Part shown: in pieces, positions 8,905 to 17,480 of the stretch
How the letters are laid out: every line of letters begins with the position of its first letter
Position numbering within the stretch: position 1 is the stretch's first letter
Source: Olsenella_K sp050953285
GTDB taxonomy: Bacteria > Actinomycetota > Coriobacteriia > Coriobacteriales > Atopobiaceae
Direction: 5' to 3'
NCBI GenBank assembly: GCA_050953285.1
Contig: JBMNMK010000001.1
Span: 372,001 to 436,000 of the forward strand
DNA: 64,000 bases
Notes under the pieces: generated by a model
What the model was told of the DNA's origin: nothing
The model's input: only the letters and a program-made list of their open reading frames with translations
The model's database searches: none
Position numbers and translations under genes: made by a program

Positions 8905-8999
8905 ACTCATGAATAAAAAACCCTTGCACTGTGCGGTTGGCGTCCGTGATAGCGCAGACGAGGCAGCTCACGATGCCGTCGCCCGCTGCCCCCGCTAGC

Positions 9000-10058
9000 C
9001 TACAGATCGTCCACGATGGCGCCCGCCTTGGCATAGGCGGTGGACTTTGCTTCAAAGAAATCCGTCTTCACCATGTTGGCGTTGGAATACTGGGAAACCC
9101 AGGCCATATCCTGGGGCTCTTCTTCATAGCCCTCAAAGAGCTGCCCCATACCTAAGGAGCTCCAGCGCAAATTGCCCAGGTAGCGGATGTAGCCTTCCAC
9201 CATGTCGCCAGTCAGGCCCTCAATGTCATCGCCGATGACATAGCGACCCCAGGCAATCTCTTGGCGCACGCCTTCTTCCAGCATTGCCTTGAGCTCTTCG
9301 ATGTTCTTCTCGCCAAAGAGCTCTGGCTCCTCTTTTTGGAGCTCCAAGATCATGTTGCGGAACAGCCACAGATGCGTGTTCTCGTCGCGGTTGATATAGC
9401 GGATTTCCTGGGCACTTCCGGGCATCTTGCCGTTGCGCGCGAGGTTGTAGAAGAACATGAAGCCGGAGTAGAAGTACACGCCTTCCAAAATGAAGCTGGC
9501 CATCATGACCTTGAGCAGGGTGGCGGCGTCTTTCTTGTCCATGAACTCGTTGTACTGGTTGCCAATGAAGGTGTTGCGCGCCAGCAGGTGTTCGTCGGTC
9601 TTCCACTGGTAGAGGATATCGTTTCGCTGCTCGGGCGAGCAGATGGTGTCAAGCATGTACGAATAGCTCTGTGAGTGGACGCACTCCTGGAACGCCTGGA
9701 TGTGCAAGCACAGGTTGATCTCGTTTGCCGTGATGTAGTCGCCTACGTTGGGAAGGTTTGCCGACTGCAGGGAGTCCAAGAAGACCAAGAACGAGAGGAT
9801 CTTGTTGTAGGCATTTCTTTCTGCAGGCAGAAGGTTGGGGTAGTCCTTGACATCCTGGGAGAGGTTGATCTCTTCCGGAATCCAGAAGTTGTTCATGGCC
9901 TGGCGATACCAGTCGGAGACCCACGGGTAGCGCAGGTTGTTGAAGTCGTTCAAGTTGGTGGTGTTGCCGCCAATCATGCGGCGGTCGCGCACGTCGGTGT
10001 CGCCGTCGGGGTTGAAAAGCGGTGTGCGGCTCAGCTGGCCAGTGGCAGATATGCTCAT
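9000..10058 (-). CDS. nrdB: Ribonucleoside-diphosphate reductase class Ia, beta subunit
   Basis: A 352-residue R2 protein that houses the dimetal-tyrosyl radical cofactor. The ligands and radical site are all visible: D95 (FLDSLQ), E125 and H128 with the radical Y132 (ECVHSQSY), E192 (LEGVYF), and E226/H229 (RDENTH). The ATG at 10058 has AAGGAG at ideal spacing; the longer frame to 10106 is not needed. It lies 118 bp downstream of nrdA on the same strand, giving an nrdAB operon. The tyrosine shows a radical-storing enzyme; iron versus manganese cannot be told. Confidence 0.95.
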   Translation of the reverse strand: MSISATGQLSRTPLFNPDGDTDVRDRRMIGGNTTNLNDFNNLRYPWVSDWYRQAMNNFWIPEEINLSQDVKDYPNLLPAERNAYNKILSFLVFLDSLQSANLPNVGDYITANEINLCLHIQAFQECVHSQSYSYMLDTICSPEQRNDILYQWKTDEHLLARNTFIGNQYNEFMDKKDAATLLKVMMASFILEGVYFYSGFMFFYNLARNGKMPGSAQEIRYINRDENTHLWLFRNMILELQKEEPELFGEKNIEELKAMLEEGVRQEIAWGRYVIGDDIEGLTGDMVEGYIRYLGNLRWSSLGMGQLFEGYEEEPQDMAWVSQYSNANMVKTDFFEAKSTAYAKAGAIVDDL

Positions 10059-10176
10059 GGTTCTCTCCTTCGTGTGATGTATCACGTGGGACATAGCGCT
10101 TAGCAAAGCAGGCGGACGTCCATGCCAGCAAAGGCGGTGGGCGCTCGTGCTAGCAAAGGATGTTGGATACCCCTAT

Positions 10177-12714
10177 CTAGCTGGAGCAACTCTCGCACTC
10201 TTCCACCTCAAGTGACTTGGAGCGCACGTAGTAGATGGTCTTGACGCCACACTTCCACGCCTCAAGGTAGAGCGCGAGCACCTGTCTCATGGTGTAGTCG
10301 TTGGTGATGTAGAGGTTGACCGACTGCGCCTGGTCGATATGGCGCTGACGCACGCCTGCTGCACGCATAGACCAGCTTTGATCAACCGTATGCGCCGGCT
10401 TGTAGTACCACCAGGTGTCGCTGGAAAGATCGGGCGCCACGCGCGGAAGCATGGATCCTTTCTTCTCCTCAAGGAAGAAGCGGCGCATCACCGGGTCGAG
10501 CCCTGCCGTGGTTCCCGCAATGATTGAGGTTGAGCTTGTGGGGGCAATGGCCAACAGGTAGGCGTTGCGCATACCCTGCTCAACGACCTTATCGCGCACC
10601 GTTTGCCACGCCTTGGAGGTATAGCCGCGCTTATCAAAGTAGGCGCCAGTCTGCCAGTCAGAGCCCTCAAAGTAGGCGTAGCTGCCGCGCTCTTTGGCCA
10701 GGTTGCTTGAAGCCACAATGGCATGGCGGTTGATGCGCTCAAACACGTCATCCACAAAGGCTAGATGCTCCTCGCTTTCCCAGCGGATAGCGTGTTTTGC
10801 CAGCATGTGGTGGTAGCCAGAGACGCCAAGGCCCACCGAGCGGTAGCGCTGGTTGGTGATCTTTGCGTAGGGGAGTGCATAAAAGTTGAGGTCAATTACG
10901 TTATCAAGCGCGCGCACCACCGATTCAATCACCTCTTGTAGATGATCGTCGTTCTCAACATCGAGGTGCCCCAAAGAAAGCGATGCCAGGTTGCAGACCA
11001 CAAAGTCGCCGGGGCGCGTGGTCTCAACCACCACCGTGTCACCCTCGCTCGTCTTGATCTCACGAGAGACCGTGGTGACTTCACTCATGTTCTGGGCAAT
11101 TTCGGTGCAGAGATTTGAGCAGTAGATCATGCCGGCCTGCGGGTTGGGGTTGGCGCGGTTTACGGTGTCACGCATGAAGGCAAAGGGCGTGCCCGTCTCC
11201 ACCGCAGAGCGCAGTACTAGGCGCACGATGTCTTTGACGCTGACGGTGCGCTTGGGGATACGCGGGTCTGCCACGCAGTCTTGATAGCGCCGCTCCCATT
11301 CCTCGCCCCAGAAGTCTTCAAGCGAGTAACCCTTGATGGTCAAAATGTCGTGCGGACACATGAGGTGCCAGTCCTGGTCAAGATCCTCTTCTGCCATGCG
11401 CCAGAACAGATCTGGCCAGCACACCGCCGGGAACACGTCGTGGGCCTTCATGCGGTCATCGCCGTTATTGGTTCTGAGCTGCAAGAACTCCGGAAGATCG
11501 CGGTGCCACGCGTCCAGATAGACAGCCACGGCACCCTGGCGTACACCCAGCTGGTCTACGGCCACCGCGGTGTCGTTGATCACGCGGATCCAGCGCACCA
11601 CGCCTCCGGCCGCGCCTTCAAACCCGCGAATGCTGCCGCCTTTTGAGCGGACTTTGCCCAGGTACATACCCATACCGCCACCGTATTTTGACACCTTGGC
11701 AAACGAGTCAATAGAGCGGTAGATGCCGTCCAAGCTATCAGGCACGGTATCCACAAAGCAGCTGGAGAGCTGGTGGACCGGCTTGCGTGCGTTGGCCAGC
11801 GTGGGCGTGGCCATAGTGACTTCAAGACGCGACAGCATGTCATAGAAGCGCTTGACCCACTCCAGGCGCACGTCGGGGCGCTCGTGCAGGGCAAGGTGCA
11901 GCGCGATGCCTAAAAACATCTCCTGCGGACTCTCCAGCACCACGTGGTCATAGCTTGAGATCACATAGCGTTTGAGCAGGAGATCGAGGCCTGCATAGGT
12001 AAACAGGTCGTCACGCGTGGGGTCAATAAAGCCCGCTGCCTGCTCAATCTCTTTTCTGCTGTATGCGGAGAGAATGTAGTCACCGTAGAGGTTGTGGTCG
12101 GTAAGATAGCGCAGCTTGTCGTAGAAGTTCTCAAGGCCGCGCGCACGTTCAATGGCGGCCAGATGGCGGCGCGACACCAGCGAGAGCAGACGCGCGGCAA
12201 TCATTTCCCAGCGCGGAGCCTCCTGCGTGGTGAGCTCGACAGCTGCTCTCACCAGCGCCTCCAAGCGCTCGTCTAAGTCCATGCCCGATTTCAAGAAGCT
12301 GCGCAAGCGGCCGAGAAGAGCCGCGGGTGAGTAGACTTCTTCTGGAAAGTCACGTTGCGTGCGCTCCAGCAGCTGGTCAAGCTCCTCCTTGAGCTCCCCA
12401 TCTTCACCCTGGGCCACTTCTCTCACAATGTCCTGGCGGCACGCGCGCAGCTGGCCTCTCAGGTGGCGGTAGAGGATGTAGCGCTTGGCAACCTCATAGT
12501 TGCCACTCTCCATGAGGGCAAGCTCCACCAAGTCCTGGATTTCCTCAACACCTGCGTGATCGCGGACAAGCCGCGCTTCTACCGCGTGCAGAAGTGTCGT
12601 GAGCTCTTCGTCAGAGGGGGTCTGATTGCAATCTGCAAAGGCTTTGCCCATGGCAGCTTTGATCTTATCGCCCCTGTAAGGCTCTGTGCGCCCGTCACGT
12701 TTGGTGATATCCAC
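10177..12714 (-). CDS. nrdA: Ribonucleoside-diphosphate reductase class Ia, alpha subunit
   Basis: An 845-residue catalytic subunit that reduces ribonucleoside diphosphates to deoxyribonucleotides. The N-terminal ATP-cone (about 1-90, DGRTEPYRGDKI) implies allosteric activity control by ATP/dATP. Active-site residues are present: C319 (QLSSCF), N534-x-C536-x-E538 (SNLCTEI) and C574 (VVCNLAS). The C-terminal redox tail ends CESCSS, with the cysteine pair at 840 and 843, closer than the C-x4-C of E. coli. The start is GTG at 12714 with AAGGAG five bases upstream. Two NrdR-like boxes overlap its promoter. Confidence 0.95.
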   Translation of the reverse strand: MDITKRDGRTEPYRGDKIKAAMGKAFADCNQTPSDEELTTLLHAVEARLVRDHAGVEEIQDLVELALMESGNYEVAKRYILYRHLRGQLRACRQDIVREVAQGEDGELKEELDQLLERTQRDFPEEVYSPAALLGRLRSFLKSGMDLDERLEALVRAAVELTTQEAPRWEMIAARLLSLVSRRHLAAIERARGLENFYDKLRYLTDHNLYGDYILSAYSRKEIEQAAGFIDPTRDDLFTYAGLDLLLKRYVISSYDHVVLESPQEMFLGIALHLALHERPDVRLEWVKRFYDMLSRLEVTMATPTLANARKPVHQLSSCFVDTVPDSLDGIYRSIDSFAKVSKYGGGMGMYLGKVRSKGGSIRGFEGAAGGVVRWIRVINDTAVAVDQLGVRQGAVAVYLDAWHRDLPEFLQLRTNNGDDRMKAHDVFPAVCWPDLFWRMAEEDLDQDWHLMCPHDILTIKGYSLEDFWGEEWERRYQDCVADPRIPKRTVSVKDIVRLVLRSAVETGTPFAFMRDTVNRANPNPQAGMIYCSNLCTEIAQNMSEVTTVSREIKTSEGDTVVVETTRPGDFVVCNLASLSLGHLDVENDDHLQEVIESVVRALDNVIDLNFYALPYAKITNQRYRSVGLGVSGYHHMLAKHAIRWESEEHLAFVDDVFERINRHAIVASSNLAKERGSYAYFEGSDWQTGAYFDKRGYTSKAWQTVRDKVVEQGMRNAYLLAIAPTSSTSIIAGTTAGLDPVMRRFFLEEKKGSMLPRVAPDLSSDTWWYYKPAHTVDQSWSMRAAGVRQRHIDQAQSVNLYITNDYTMRQVLALYLEAWKCGVKTIYYVRSKSLEVEECESCSS

Positions 12715-12725
12715 GCTTGCTCCTT

Positions 12726-12773
12726 ACCCCACCTATTGTGGTTAATTGCGTATATAACAACACGATGTTGTGT
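12726..12773 (-). promoter_or_regulatory. Paired NrdR-like operator boxes upstream of nrdA
   Basis: Two 16-bp sites on the minus strand resemble the NrdR consensus acaCwAtATaTwGtgt: acacaacatcgtgttg (12773-12758) and ccacaataggtggggt (12741-12726). By eye they match at about 11 and 12 of 16 positions. They start exactly 32 bp apart, the three-helical-turn spacing usual for NrdR pairs. Box 1 sits between the predicted -35 and -10 and box 2 downstream, consistent with repression. NrdR itself is not encoded in the window. Confidence 0.6.
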
Positions 12774-12778
12774 GTAAA
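12751..12778 (-). promoter_or_regulatory. Predicted nrdAB promoter
   Basis: On the minus strand, TTTACA (12778-12773) and TATATA (12756-12751) are separated by 16 bp, a good housekeeping-sigma promoter. The -10 lies about 37 bp upstream of the GTG start of nrdA. The spacer is filled by the first NrdR-like box. Confidence 0.6.
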
Positions 12779-13042
12779 AGACACTGCGCGGGTAATGATA
12801 GCGCACGTGTAGTATTTAACCGACTAAAACGGCGTGTTCATAAGCAACGCATGAATCTGGAGAGGGCGCTGGCATCTCGCCGCCACCACGCCGTCGCCAC
12901 ACCGTCGTCACGCCGCCGGGCGTCAAATGTGTAGAGCCGCCCGACTCGTGCGGCAATTGTATAGTGGCGGCTTATCGGTGGTATTCTTTGAACGTTAACG
13001 ACGAAGTCCCGCGCGCTGCGCGGCGAGATTTGAGGTGTAACC
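12779..13042. other. GC-rich intergenic region upstream of prfA
   Basis: This stretch separates the divergent nrdA and prfA genes. It has GC-rich, repetitive-looking sequence with several cacgccg/cgccg words (about 12880-12930) and presumably the prfA promoter, which I could not place with confidence. Only the prfA ribosome-binding site (GAGGTG, about 13032) is clear. No ORF or RNA gene is supported. Confidence 0.4.
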
Positions 13043-14110
13043 ATGGGCGATAAACTGGAGAAAATCATCGCCGCGTATGAGGAACTTGAGAAGAAGATGA
13101 TGGATCCTGCCATTGCTTCTGATCCCAAGGAGTACGCGCGCATTGCAAAAGAGCACGCCAGTCAGGCGGAGCTGGTCCAGAAGGCGCGTGAGTATCTGCA
13201 GGCGCTGGAAGACATTGAGGCCGCCAAAGAGATGCTGCATGAGGCCGCCGACGCGGAGGAAAAGGAGATGCTGCAAGAGGACATCTCCTCCAATGAAGCC
13301 ATGCTTCCCGCGCTAGAAGACGAGATCAAGATCATGCTCATCCCGGGCGATCCCAACGACGACAAGGACACCATCGTGGAGATCCGCGCGGGCGTCGGCG
13401 GAGATGAGGCGGCCATTTTTGCTGGCGACCTCTATGCCATGTACGAGCGCTTTGCCCAGTCGCGTGGATGGAAGATCGAGGTGCTGTCTGCCTCTGCGGG
13501 TGAGGCCGGCGGATTCAAGACCATAGAGTTCAAGGTCATGGGCGATAAGGTCTATTCAGTCATGAAATATGAGAGCGGTGTGCACCGTGTACAGCGCATC
13601 CCTAAGACAGAGAGCCAGGGTCGCATCCAGACCTCAACCGCAACGGTGGCCGTTCTGCCGGAGGCGGAAGACATCGACATTGAGATCAAAGACGAGGACC
13701 TGCGCATTGATACCTACTGCGCATCAGGTCCTGGCGGCCAGGGTGTCAACACCACCTACTCTGCCGTGCGCATCACGCACCTGCCGACCAACACCGTGGT
13801 GCAGTCTCAAGACCAGCGCTCCCAGATCCAGAACCGCGCGGTCTGCATGGAGATGCTGCGCGCACGCCTCTACCAGATGGAGTTGGAGCGCCAGCAAGAA
13901 GAGCAGGGTCAAGAGCGCCTTTCCCAGATTGGCCATGGCAACCGCTCTGAGAAAATCCGCACCTACAACCAGCCGCAAGACCGCGTGACCGACCACCGCA
14001 TTGGCTACAACAGCACCTATACGGGTGTCCTTTTGGGCGACAAGCTGGGTGAGGTCATTGAGGCTTTGGCCGCACAGGACAGGGCGGACAAGCTGGCACA
14101 ACAGGTCTGA
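13043..14110 (+). CDS. prfA: Peptide chain release factor 1
   Basis: A 355-residue RF1 that recognises UAA and UAG and triggers peptidyl-tRNA hydrolysis. The codon-recognition tripeptide is P-K-T at 187-189 (RIPKTES), of the RF1 P-x-T type, and the universal GGQ is at 231-233 (GPGGQGVNTT). It is followed by prmC, whose product methylates the glutamine of that GGQ, the classic prfA-prmC pairing. A hairpin terminator with five T residues lies between the two genes (14120-14167), so prmC may have partly independent expression. Confidence 0.97.
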   Translation: MGDKLEKIIAAYEELEKKMMDPAIASDPKEYARIAKEHASQAELVQKAREYLQALEDIEAAKEMLHEAADAEEKEMLQEDISSNEAMLPALEDEIKIMLIPGDPNDDKDTIVEIRAGVGGDEAAIFAGDLYAMYERFAQSRGWKIEVLSASAGEAGGFKTIEFKVMGDKVYSVMKYESGVHRVQRIPKTESQGRIQTSTATVAVLPEAEDIDIEIKDEDLRIDTYCASGPGGQGVNTTYSAVRITHLPTNTVVQSQDQRSQIQNRAVCMEMLRARLYQMELERQQEEQGQERLSQIGHGNRSEKIRTYNQPQDRVTDHRIGYNSTYTGVLLGDKLGEVIEALAAQDRADKLAQQV

Positions 14111-14119
14111 TCAGCCGTT

Positions 14120-14167
14120 CCTGGGGCACAGAAGCGCACGCAGAAGCACTTCTCGCCCCAGGTTTTT
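14120..14167 (+). terminator. Terminator-like hairpin between prfA and prmC
   Basis: CCTGGGGC (14120-14127) pairs with GCCCCAGG (14155-14162), extended after a small bulge by AGAAG (14130-14134) with CTTCT (14149-14153), and is followed by TTTTT. The right arm contains the repeated word CTTCTCGCCC; the left arm is a degenerate inverted copy. The sequence resembles the hairpin at 7589-7627. Confidence 0.7.
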
Positions 14168-14214
14168 CATGCCGCGCCCGCGCCAGCTTTGCGCAGCCGC
14201 GCCCAAGGAGGACT

Positions 14215-15477
14215 ATGGCAGAAGGTCAAGACGTCTGGACAGTGGGTAAAATGCTCTCGTGGACGTGCGACTATCTCACGGAAAAAGGGGACGAGCACCC
14301 GCGCCTCTCGGCGGAGTGGCTCATCTGCGATGTCTTAAACATCAGCCGCGTCCAGGTCTACATGAGTTTTGACCGCGTGTTTTTGCCGGCGGAGCTGGCG
14401 CGCATGCGCACCGCGGTCAAGCGCCGCGCGGCCGGCGAGCCTTTGCAGTACGTGACTGGCGAGATGCCGTTTCGCCACATCGTCCTCAAGTGCGAGCGCG
14501 GGGTACTCATCCCCAGGCCGGAGACAGAGATCCTGGTAGAAGAGGCGCTTTCTGGCGTCGATGCGGCCCGGGCGCGCAACGAGTTCTGGCCGCTTACGGA
14601 AACGTTTGCCCAGCTACCCACACCTGCCGTGCCCACACCTGCCGTGCCCGCACCTGCCGTGCCCGCACCTACCGCGCTTGCCACCGCTGCGTCCGCAGAC
14701 GCGCCAGCGGGCGATAAGAACCTGGAGACAGAAGCGCCAAGCGTCCCCGTCTCCAGTTTTGCCGCGGCTGATACCGATGAAGACAGCCTTGCCCCTGATC
14801 CCATCATCTACGTGCCAGGGCCTGAGATCACGCACGGCGCTGCCCATATCCCAGGTCCGGGAGAGCAGCCAGAAGAGGTCCTGCTCGCCCAGAATGACGG
14901 GACAGACGCGGCCTCGCAGGATGCGGCAGACGCAACGCTGCAGGAAAGCCTTGGTATCCGCGTCTTAGAGATTGGCTGCGGCACGGGCTGTATTGCCTGC
15001 TCCATTGCCTCCGAGCGCCCAGATGCCCAGGTTATCACCACCGACCTTTCGCCGATTGCCGTCTCGCTTGCGCGCAGAAACGTCCAAGCGCTGGCGCTGT
15101 CTGAGCGCGTGCGCGTGGTGGAGTGCAATCTGGTAGACGGCGTGGACGCCTCGCTCCAGCACACATTTTCGGTTCTTGTATCCAATCCGCCGTATATTCC
15201 CACCTCAGAGGTGCCAACGCTGCCGCATGAAGTATCGGATTTTGAGCCGCATCTGGCACTTGATGGCGGACCGGATGGCTTGGATGTTTTTCGCAAGATT
15301 CTAGCGCTGGCACCAACATATCTGGTGCCAGGCGGGCTCATGTGCGTCGAGCTCCACGAGACCACGCTTGATGCGGCCGCCCAGCTTGCGCATGAGCAAG
15401 GCGGCTGGAAAGAGGTGAGGATTGTGGAGGACCTCACGCACCGTCCGCGCATCCTTGTGGCTGTGAGGGAGGATTAG
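14215..15477 (+). CDS. prmC: Release factor glutamine methyltransferase with a large low-complexity insertion
   Basis: A 420-residue SAM-dependent enzyme that N5-methylates the GGQ glutamine of RF1 and RF2; family members usually have about 280 residues. The N-terminal helical domain (1-80) and the start of the Rossmann domain (MPFRHIVLKCERGVLIPRPE, 84-103) are normal. SAM-binding LEIGCGTGCIA (251-261) and catalytic NPPY (324-327) are intact. Between about 115 and 245 lies an Ala/Pro/acid-rich insert starting with four P-(T/A)-P-A-V-like pentapeptides. The ATG at 14215 has AAGGAGG upstream; the stop touches the tsaC start. The insert is probably a disordered surface loop. Confidence 0.92.
   Translation: MAEGQDVWTVGKMLSWTCDYLTEKGDEHPRLSAEWLICDVLNISRVQVYMSFDRVFLPAELARMRTAVKRRAAGEPLQYVTGEMPFRHIVLKCERGVLIPRPETEILVEEALSGVDAARARNEFWPLTETFAQLPTPAVPTPAVPAPAVPAPTALATAASADAPAGDKNLETEAPSVPVSSFAAADTDEDSLAPDPIIYVPGPEITHGAAHIPGPGEQPEEVLLAQNDGTDAASQDAADATLQESLGIRVLEIGCGTGCIACSIASERPDAQVITTDLSPIAVSLARRNVQALALSERVRVVECNLVDGVDASLQHTFSVLVSNPPYIPTSEVPTLPHEVSDFEPHLALDGGPDGLDVFRKILALAPTYLVPGGLMCVELHETTLDAAAQLAHEQGGWKEVRIVEDLTHRPRILVAVRED
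14617..14676 (+). repeat. Tandem 15-bp repeat inside prmC
   Basis: Four consecutive 15-bp units (starts at 14617, 14632, 14647, 14662) of the form CCCrCACCTGCCGTG encode PTPAV, PTPAV, PAPAV and a decayed PAPTA. The unit length is a multiple of three, so copy-number change would not shift the frame. It forms the first part of the PrmC insertion. Confidence 0.9.
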
Positions 15478-16143
15478 ATGGGACGCATGATCACGACGGA
15501 CCAGCAGCACCCCTCCAGGGAGGCGCTCGATGCCGCGTACGAGGTCCTTGCCCACGGCGGCGTACTGGTCATGCCCACCGATTCGGTCTACGGCATCGGC
15601 TGCGCGGCGCTGCCAAACAACCCCGCCCACCAGCGCATCTTTGCGATCAAGCACCGAGATCTCACCCAGACGCTGCCGCTCCTTGTTGCCGACCCGCAAG
15701 ATCTTGACCGCTATGGTGATGAGGTACCCTCGTGGGCGCGCGCGGCTGCCGAGGCCTTTTGGCCAGGGGCGCTTACGCTGGTGGTCCGCGCTTCTCGCCT
15801 TGTGGGCGAGCAGTACGTGAAGCCCGCTGCTCCATCTGAGGTACCGACGGTTGCGCTGCGCTGTCCTGACTCTGCCTTTGTGCGCACGCTTGCGCGCTCC
15901 CTTGGCTGTGCCTTGGCAACCACCAGCGCCAACACCCACGGTCTTGCGGCGCCTGCCGATGGCGCGCATATTGAAGCGCGCATAGTTGAGGAAGCGGACC
16001 TTACCGTGGACGGCGGGCCGGCGCCCTGTGCCATAGCATCCACAATTGTGGATTGCACGCATGAGAAACCTCGGCTTTTGCGCGAGGGAAGCATCTCGTA
16101 TCGGGAGTTTATGCGTGCTGTGGGCATGGGTGGTAGGATTTAG
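15478..16143 (+). CDS. tsaC: L-threonylcarbamoyladenylate synthase (Sua5/YrdC/TsaC)
   Basis: A 221-residue enzyme that makes threonylcarbamoyl-AMP from threonine, bicarbonate and ATP, the first step of t6A37 tRNA modification. The YrdC fold is clear: GGVLVMPTDSVYGIGCAA near the N-terminus, the nucleotide-binding region QTLPLLVAD, the FWPGALTLVVRAS segment, and ALRCPDSAFVRTL with ATTSANTHG. It starts at 15478, immediately after the prmC stop; ATG at 15487 is an alternative. Other t6A genes (tsaE, tsaB) lie at the far end of the window. The protein lacks the C-terminal Sua5 domain. Confidence 0.93.
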   Translation: MGRMITTDQQHPSREALDAAYEVLAHGGVLVMPTDSVYGIGCAALPNNPAHQRIFAIKHRDLTQTLPLLVADPQDLDRYGDEVPSWARAAAEAFWPGALTLVVRASRLVGEQYVKPAAPSEVPTVALRCPDSAFVRTLARSLGCALATTSANTHGLAAPADGAHIEARIVEEADLTVDGGPAPCAIASTIVDCTHEKPRLLREGSISYREFMRAVGMGGRI

Positions 16144-16193
16144 TACGTATATGAGGACAAAGTTTTGTCGGGCAGAAAATAGGAAGGAACAGC

Positions 16194-16844
16194 ATGGTTA
16201 GCACGGATTTTGATCCTAAGCGCTTCACGGTGATTGACCATCCGCTCGTGCAACACAAGCTCTCAATCTTGAGGGATAAGGAAACGGGCACCAAGCAGTT
16301 CCGTGAGCTGGTAACCGAGCTTGCGGTGTTTGAGGGCTATGAGGCCATGAGGGACTTCCCGCTTGAGGATGTCGAGGTGGAGACCCCGCTGGAAAAGACC
16401 ACCTGCAAGACCATCTCTGGCAAAAAGGTGGCCATCATTCCTATCCTGCGTGCAGGCCTGGGCATGGTCGATGGCATCTTGACGCTTACGCCTTCTGCGC
16501 GCGTGGGTCACGTGGGCATGTATCGTGATCCTGAGACGCACGAGCCGCACCAGTATTATTGCAAGTTTCCGCCAGATATCGAGAAGCGCATCTGCTTGGT
16601 GGTCGATCCTATGCTGGCAACGGGCGGCTCACTGACGGCTGCTATCGGCTTCTTGCGTGAGGCGGGCGTGAAGGATATCCGCTGCTTGACCTTGGTTTCC
16701 GCCCCGGAAGGTGTCAAGTGCGTGCTGGACTATGACCCGGATGTGCGCCTCTATACCTGCGCGCTTGATCGTCAGCTCAATGAGAGCGCCTACATTCTTC
16801 CTGGTCTGGGAGATGCTGGTGACAGAATCTATGGCACAAAGTAA
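16194..16844 (+). CDS. upp: Uracil phosphoribosyltransferase
   Basis: A 216-residue salvage enzyme converting uracil and PRPP to UMP. It has the UPRT signatures HPLVQHKLSILRDKETGT at the N-terminus, IPILRAGLGMVDGI, the PRPP-binding loop LVVDPMLATGGSLTAAI (about 140-156) and the uracil-specific C-terminal YILPGLGDAGDRIYGTK. The ATG at 16194 follows AGGAAGGA. A hairpin at 16879-16914 probably ends the transcript. Confidence 0.97.
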   Translation: MVSTDFDPKRFTVIDHPLVQHKLSILRDKETGTKQFRELVTELAVFEGYEAMRDFPLEDVEVETPLEKTTCKTISGKKVAIIPILRAGLGMVDGILTLTPSARVGHVGMYRDPETHEPHQYYCKFPPDIEKRICLVVDPMLATGGSLTAAIGFLREAGVKDIRCLTLVSAPEGVKCVLDYDPDVRLYTCALDRQLNESAYILPGLGDAGDRIYGTK

Positions 16845-16878
16845 ATAAACGTTCTTTTATACAAATGAATGCATTTAG

Positions 16879-16914
16879 TTCAGACGGTGTATCCTTTGGG
16901 ATATACCGTCTGAA
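16879..16914 (+). terminator. Hairpin downstream of upp
   Basis: TTCAGACGGTGTATCC pairs with GGATATACCGTCTGAA with a single mismatch/wobble around a short TTTG loop. No T-run follows, so it may be a weak terminator or a processing/stability hairpin at the 3' end of the upp transcript. Confidence 0.55.
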
Positions 16915-17168
16915 TACATATTGAGACACATATGTCAAAAGCGTATGGATATGAAACACCCTTCATGCAATTTGTTGGAAAAGGAACAAGTATGCCCGTT
17001 GACCTGTGATTTTGAACAGTTCGCCACAAATTGCTTTCCCGTAATCGAATTGTTTGAGATGTTTTATAAACGTTGGACAGAAAATGTGATTTTGGGGAAA
17101 GTAATGTAGATAGCAGTGTAAAGGGATACTATTTTCTATCGTTTCATTTGCGTTATGGAGGCTAAGCT
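16915..17168. other. AT-rich intergenic region before the ATP synthase operon
   Basis: The region between upp and the atp operon is more AT-rich than its surroundings. A 62-codon frame at 16921-17109 has no ribosome-binding site and no recognisable motif, and I do not consider it a gene. The operon promoter probably lies here. The ribosome-binding site TATGGAGG is at about 17155-17162. Confidence 0.4.
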
Positions 17169-17480
17169 GTGTTTGTGCCTGATACAGTTCTTCCAGGAGT
17201 TTTGTGGGGACTTATCGGCAGCGCACCCGCACTTATCCTCTGTGAGGCGTCTTTGCGCTCAAAGATCAAAGCGCAGGTGAGTTGGGGCTTGGCAGCGCTT
17301 GCCATCTCCTTCGTGACACTCACCCTAGCCATTGCGCTCAAATACCTCCAAGCCCCAAACGAAACACTCACATTTGGCGTCTCTGTGACGGCAACCTTTC
17401 TTGCTGTCTGGGCAACTGAAGCTACGAGGGCCTTGTGTGACGCACGGCGCCGCTCAAGGTCAGAAGGAAGGATAGGATGA
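17169..17480 (+). CDS. Small membrane protein in the atpI position
   Basis: A 103-residue protein with three or four hydrophobic segments (about 5-22, 34-56, 68-86) and a basic C-terminal tail (DARRRSRSEGR). It is the first gene of the ATP synthase operon and overlaps atpB by four bases (ATGA). In many bacteria this place is taken by AtpI, a poorly conserved membrane protein that helps assemble the c-ring. Sequence similarity to AtpI is not obvious by eye, so function is inferred from position. The start is GTG at 17169 after GGAGG. Confidence 0.6.
   Translation: MFVPDTVLPGVLWGLIGSAPALILCEASLRSKIKAQVSWGLAALAISFVTLTLAIALKYLQAPNETLTFGVSVTATFLAVWATEATRALCDARRRSRSEGRIG

Noticed and set aside
14617..14676. 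CRISPR-like repeats
   Set aside because: The units are 15 bp, contiguous and coding, with no spacers.
16921..17109. 62-codon frame between upp and the atp operon
   Set aside because: No ribosome-binding site or recognisable motif, and it begins right after the upp hairpin; probably chance.
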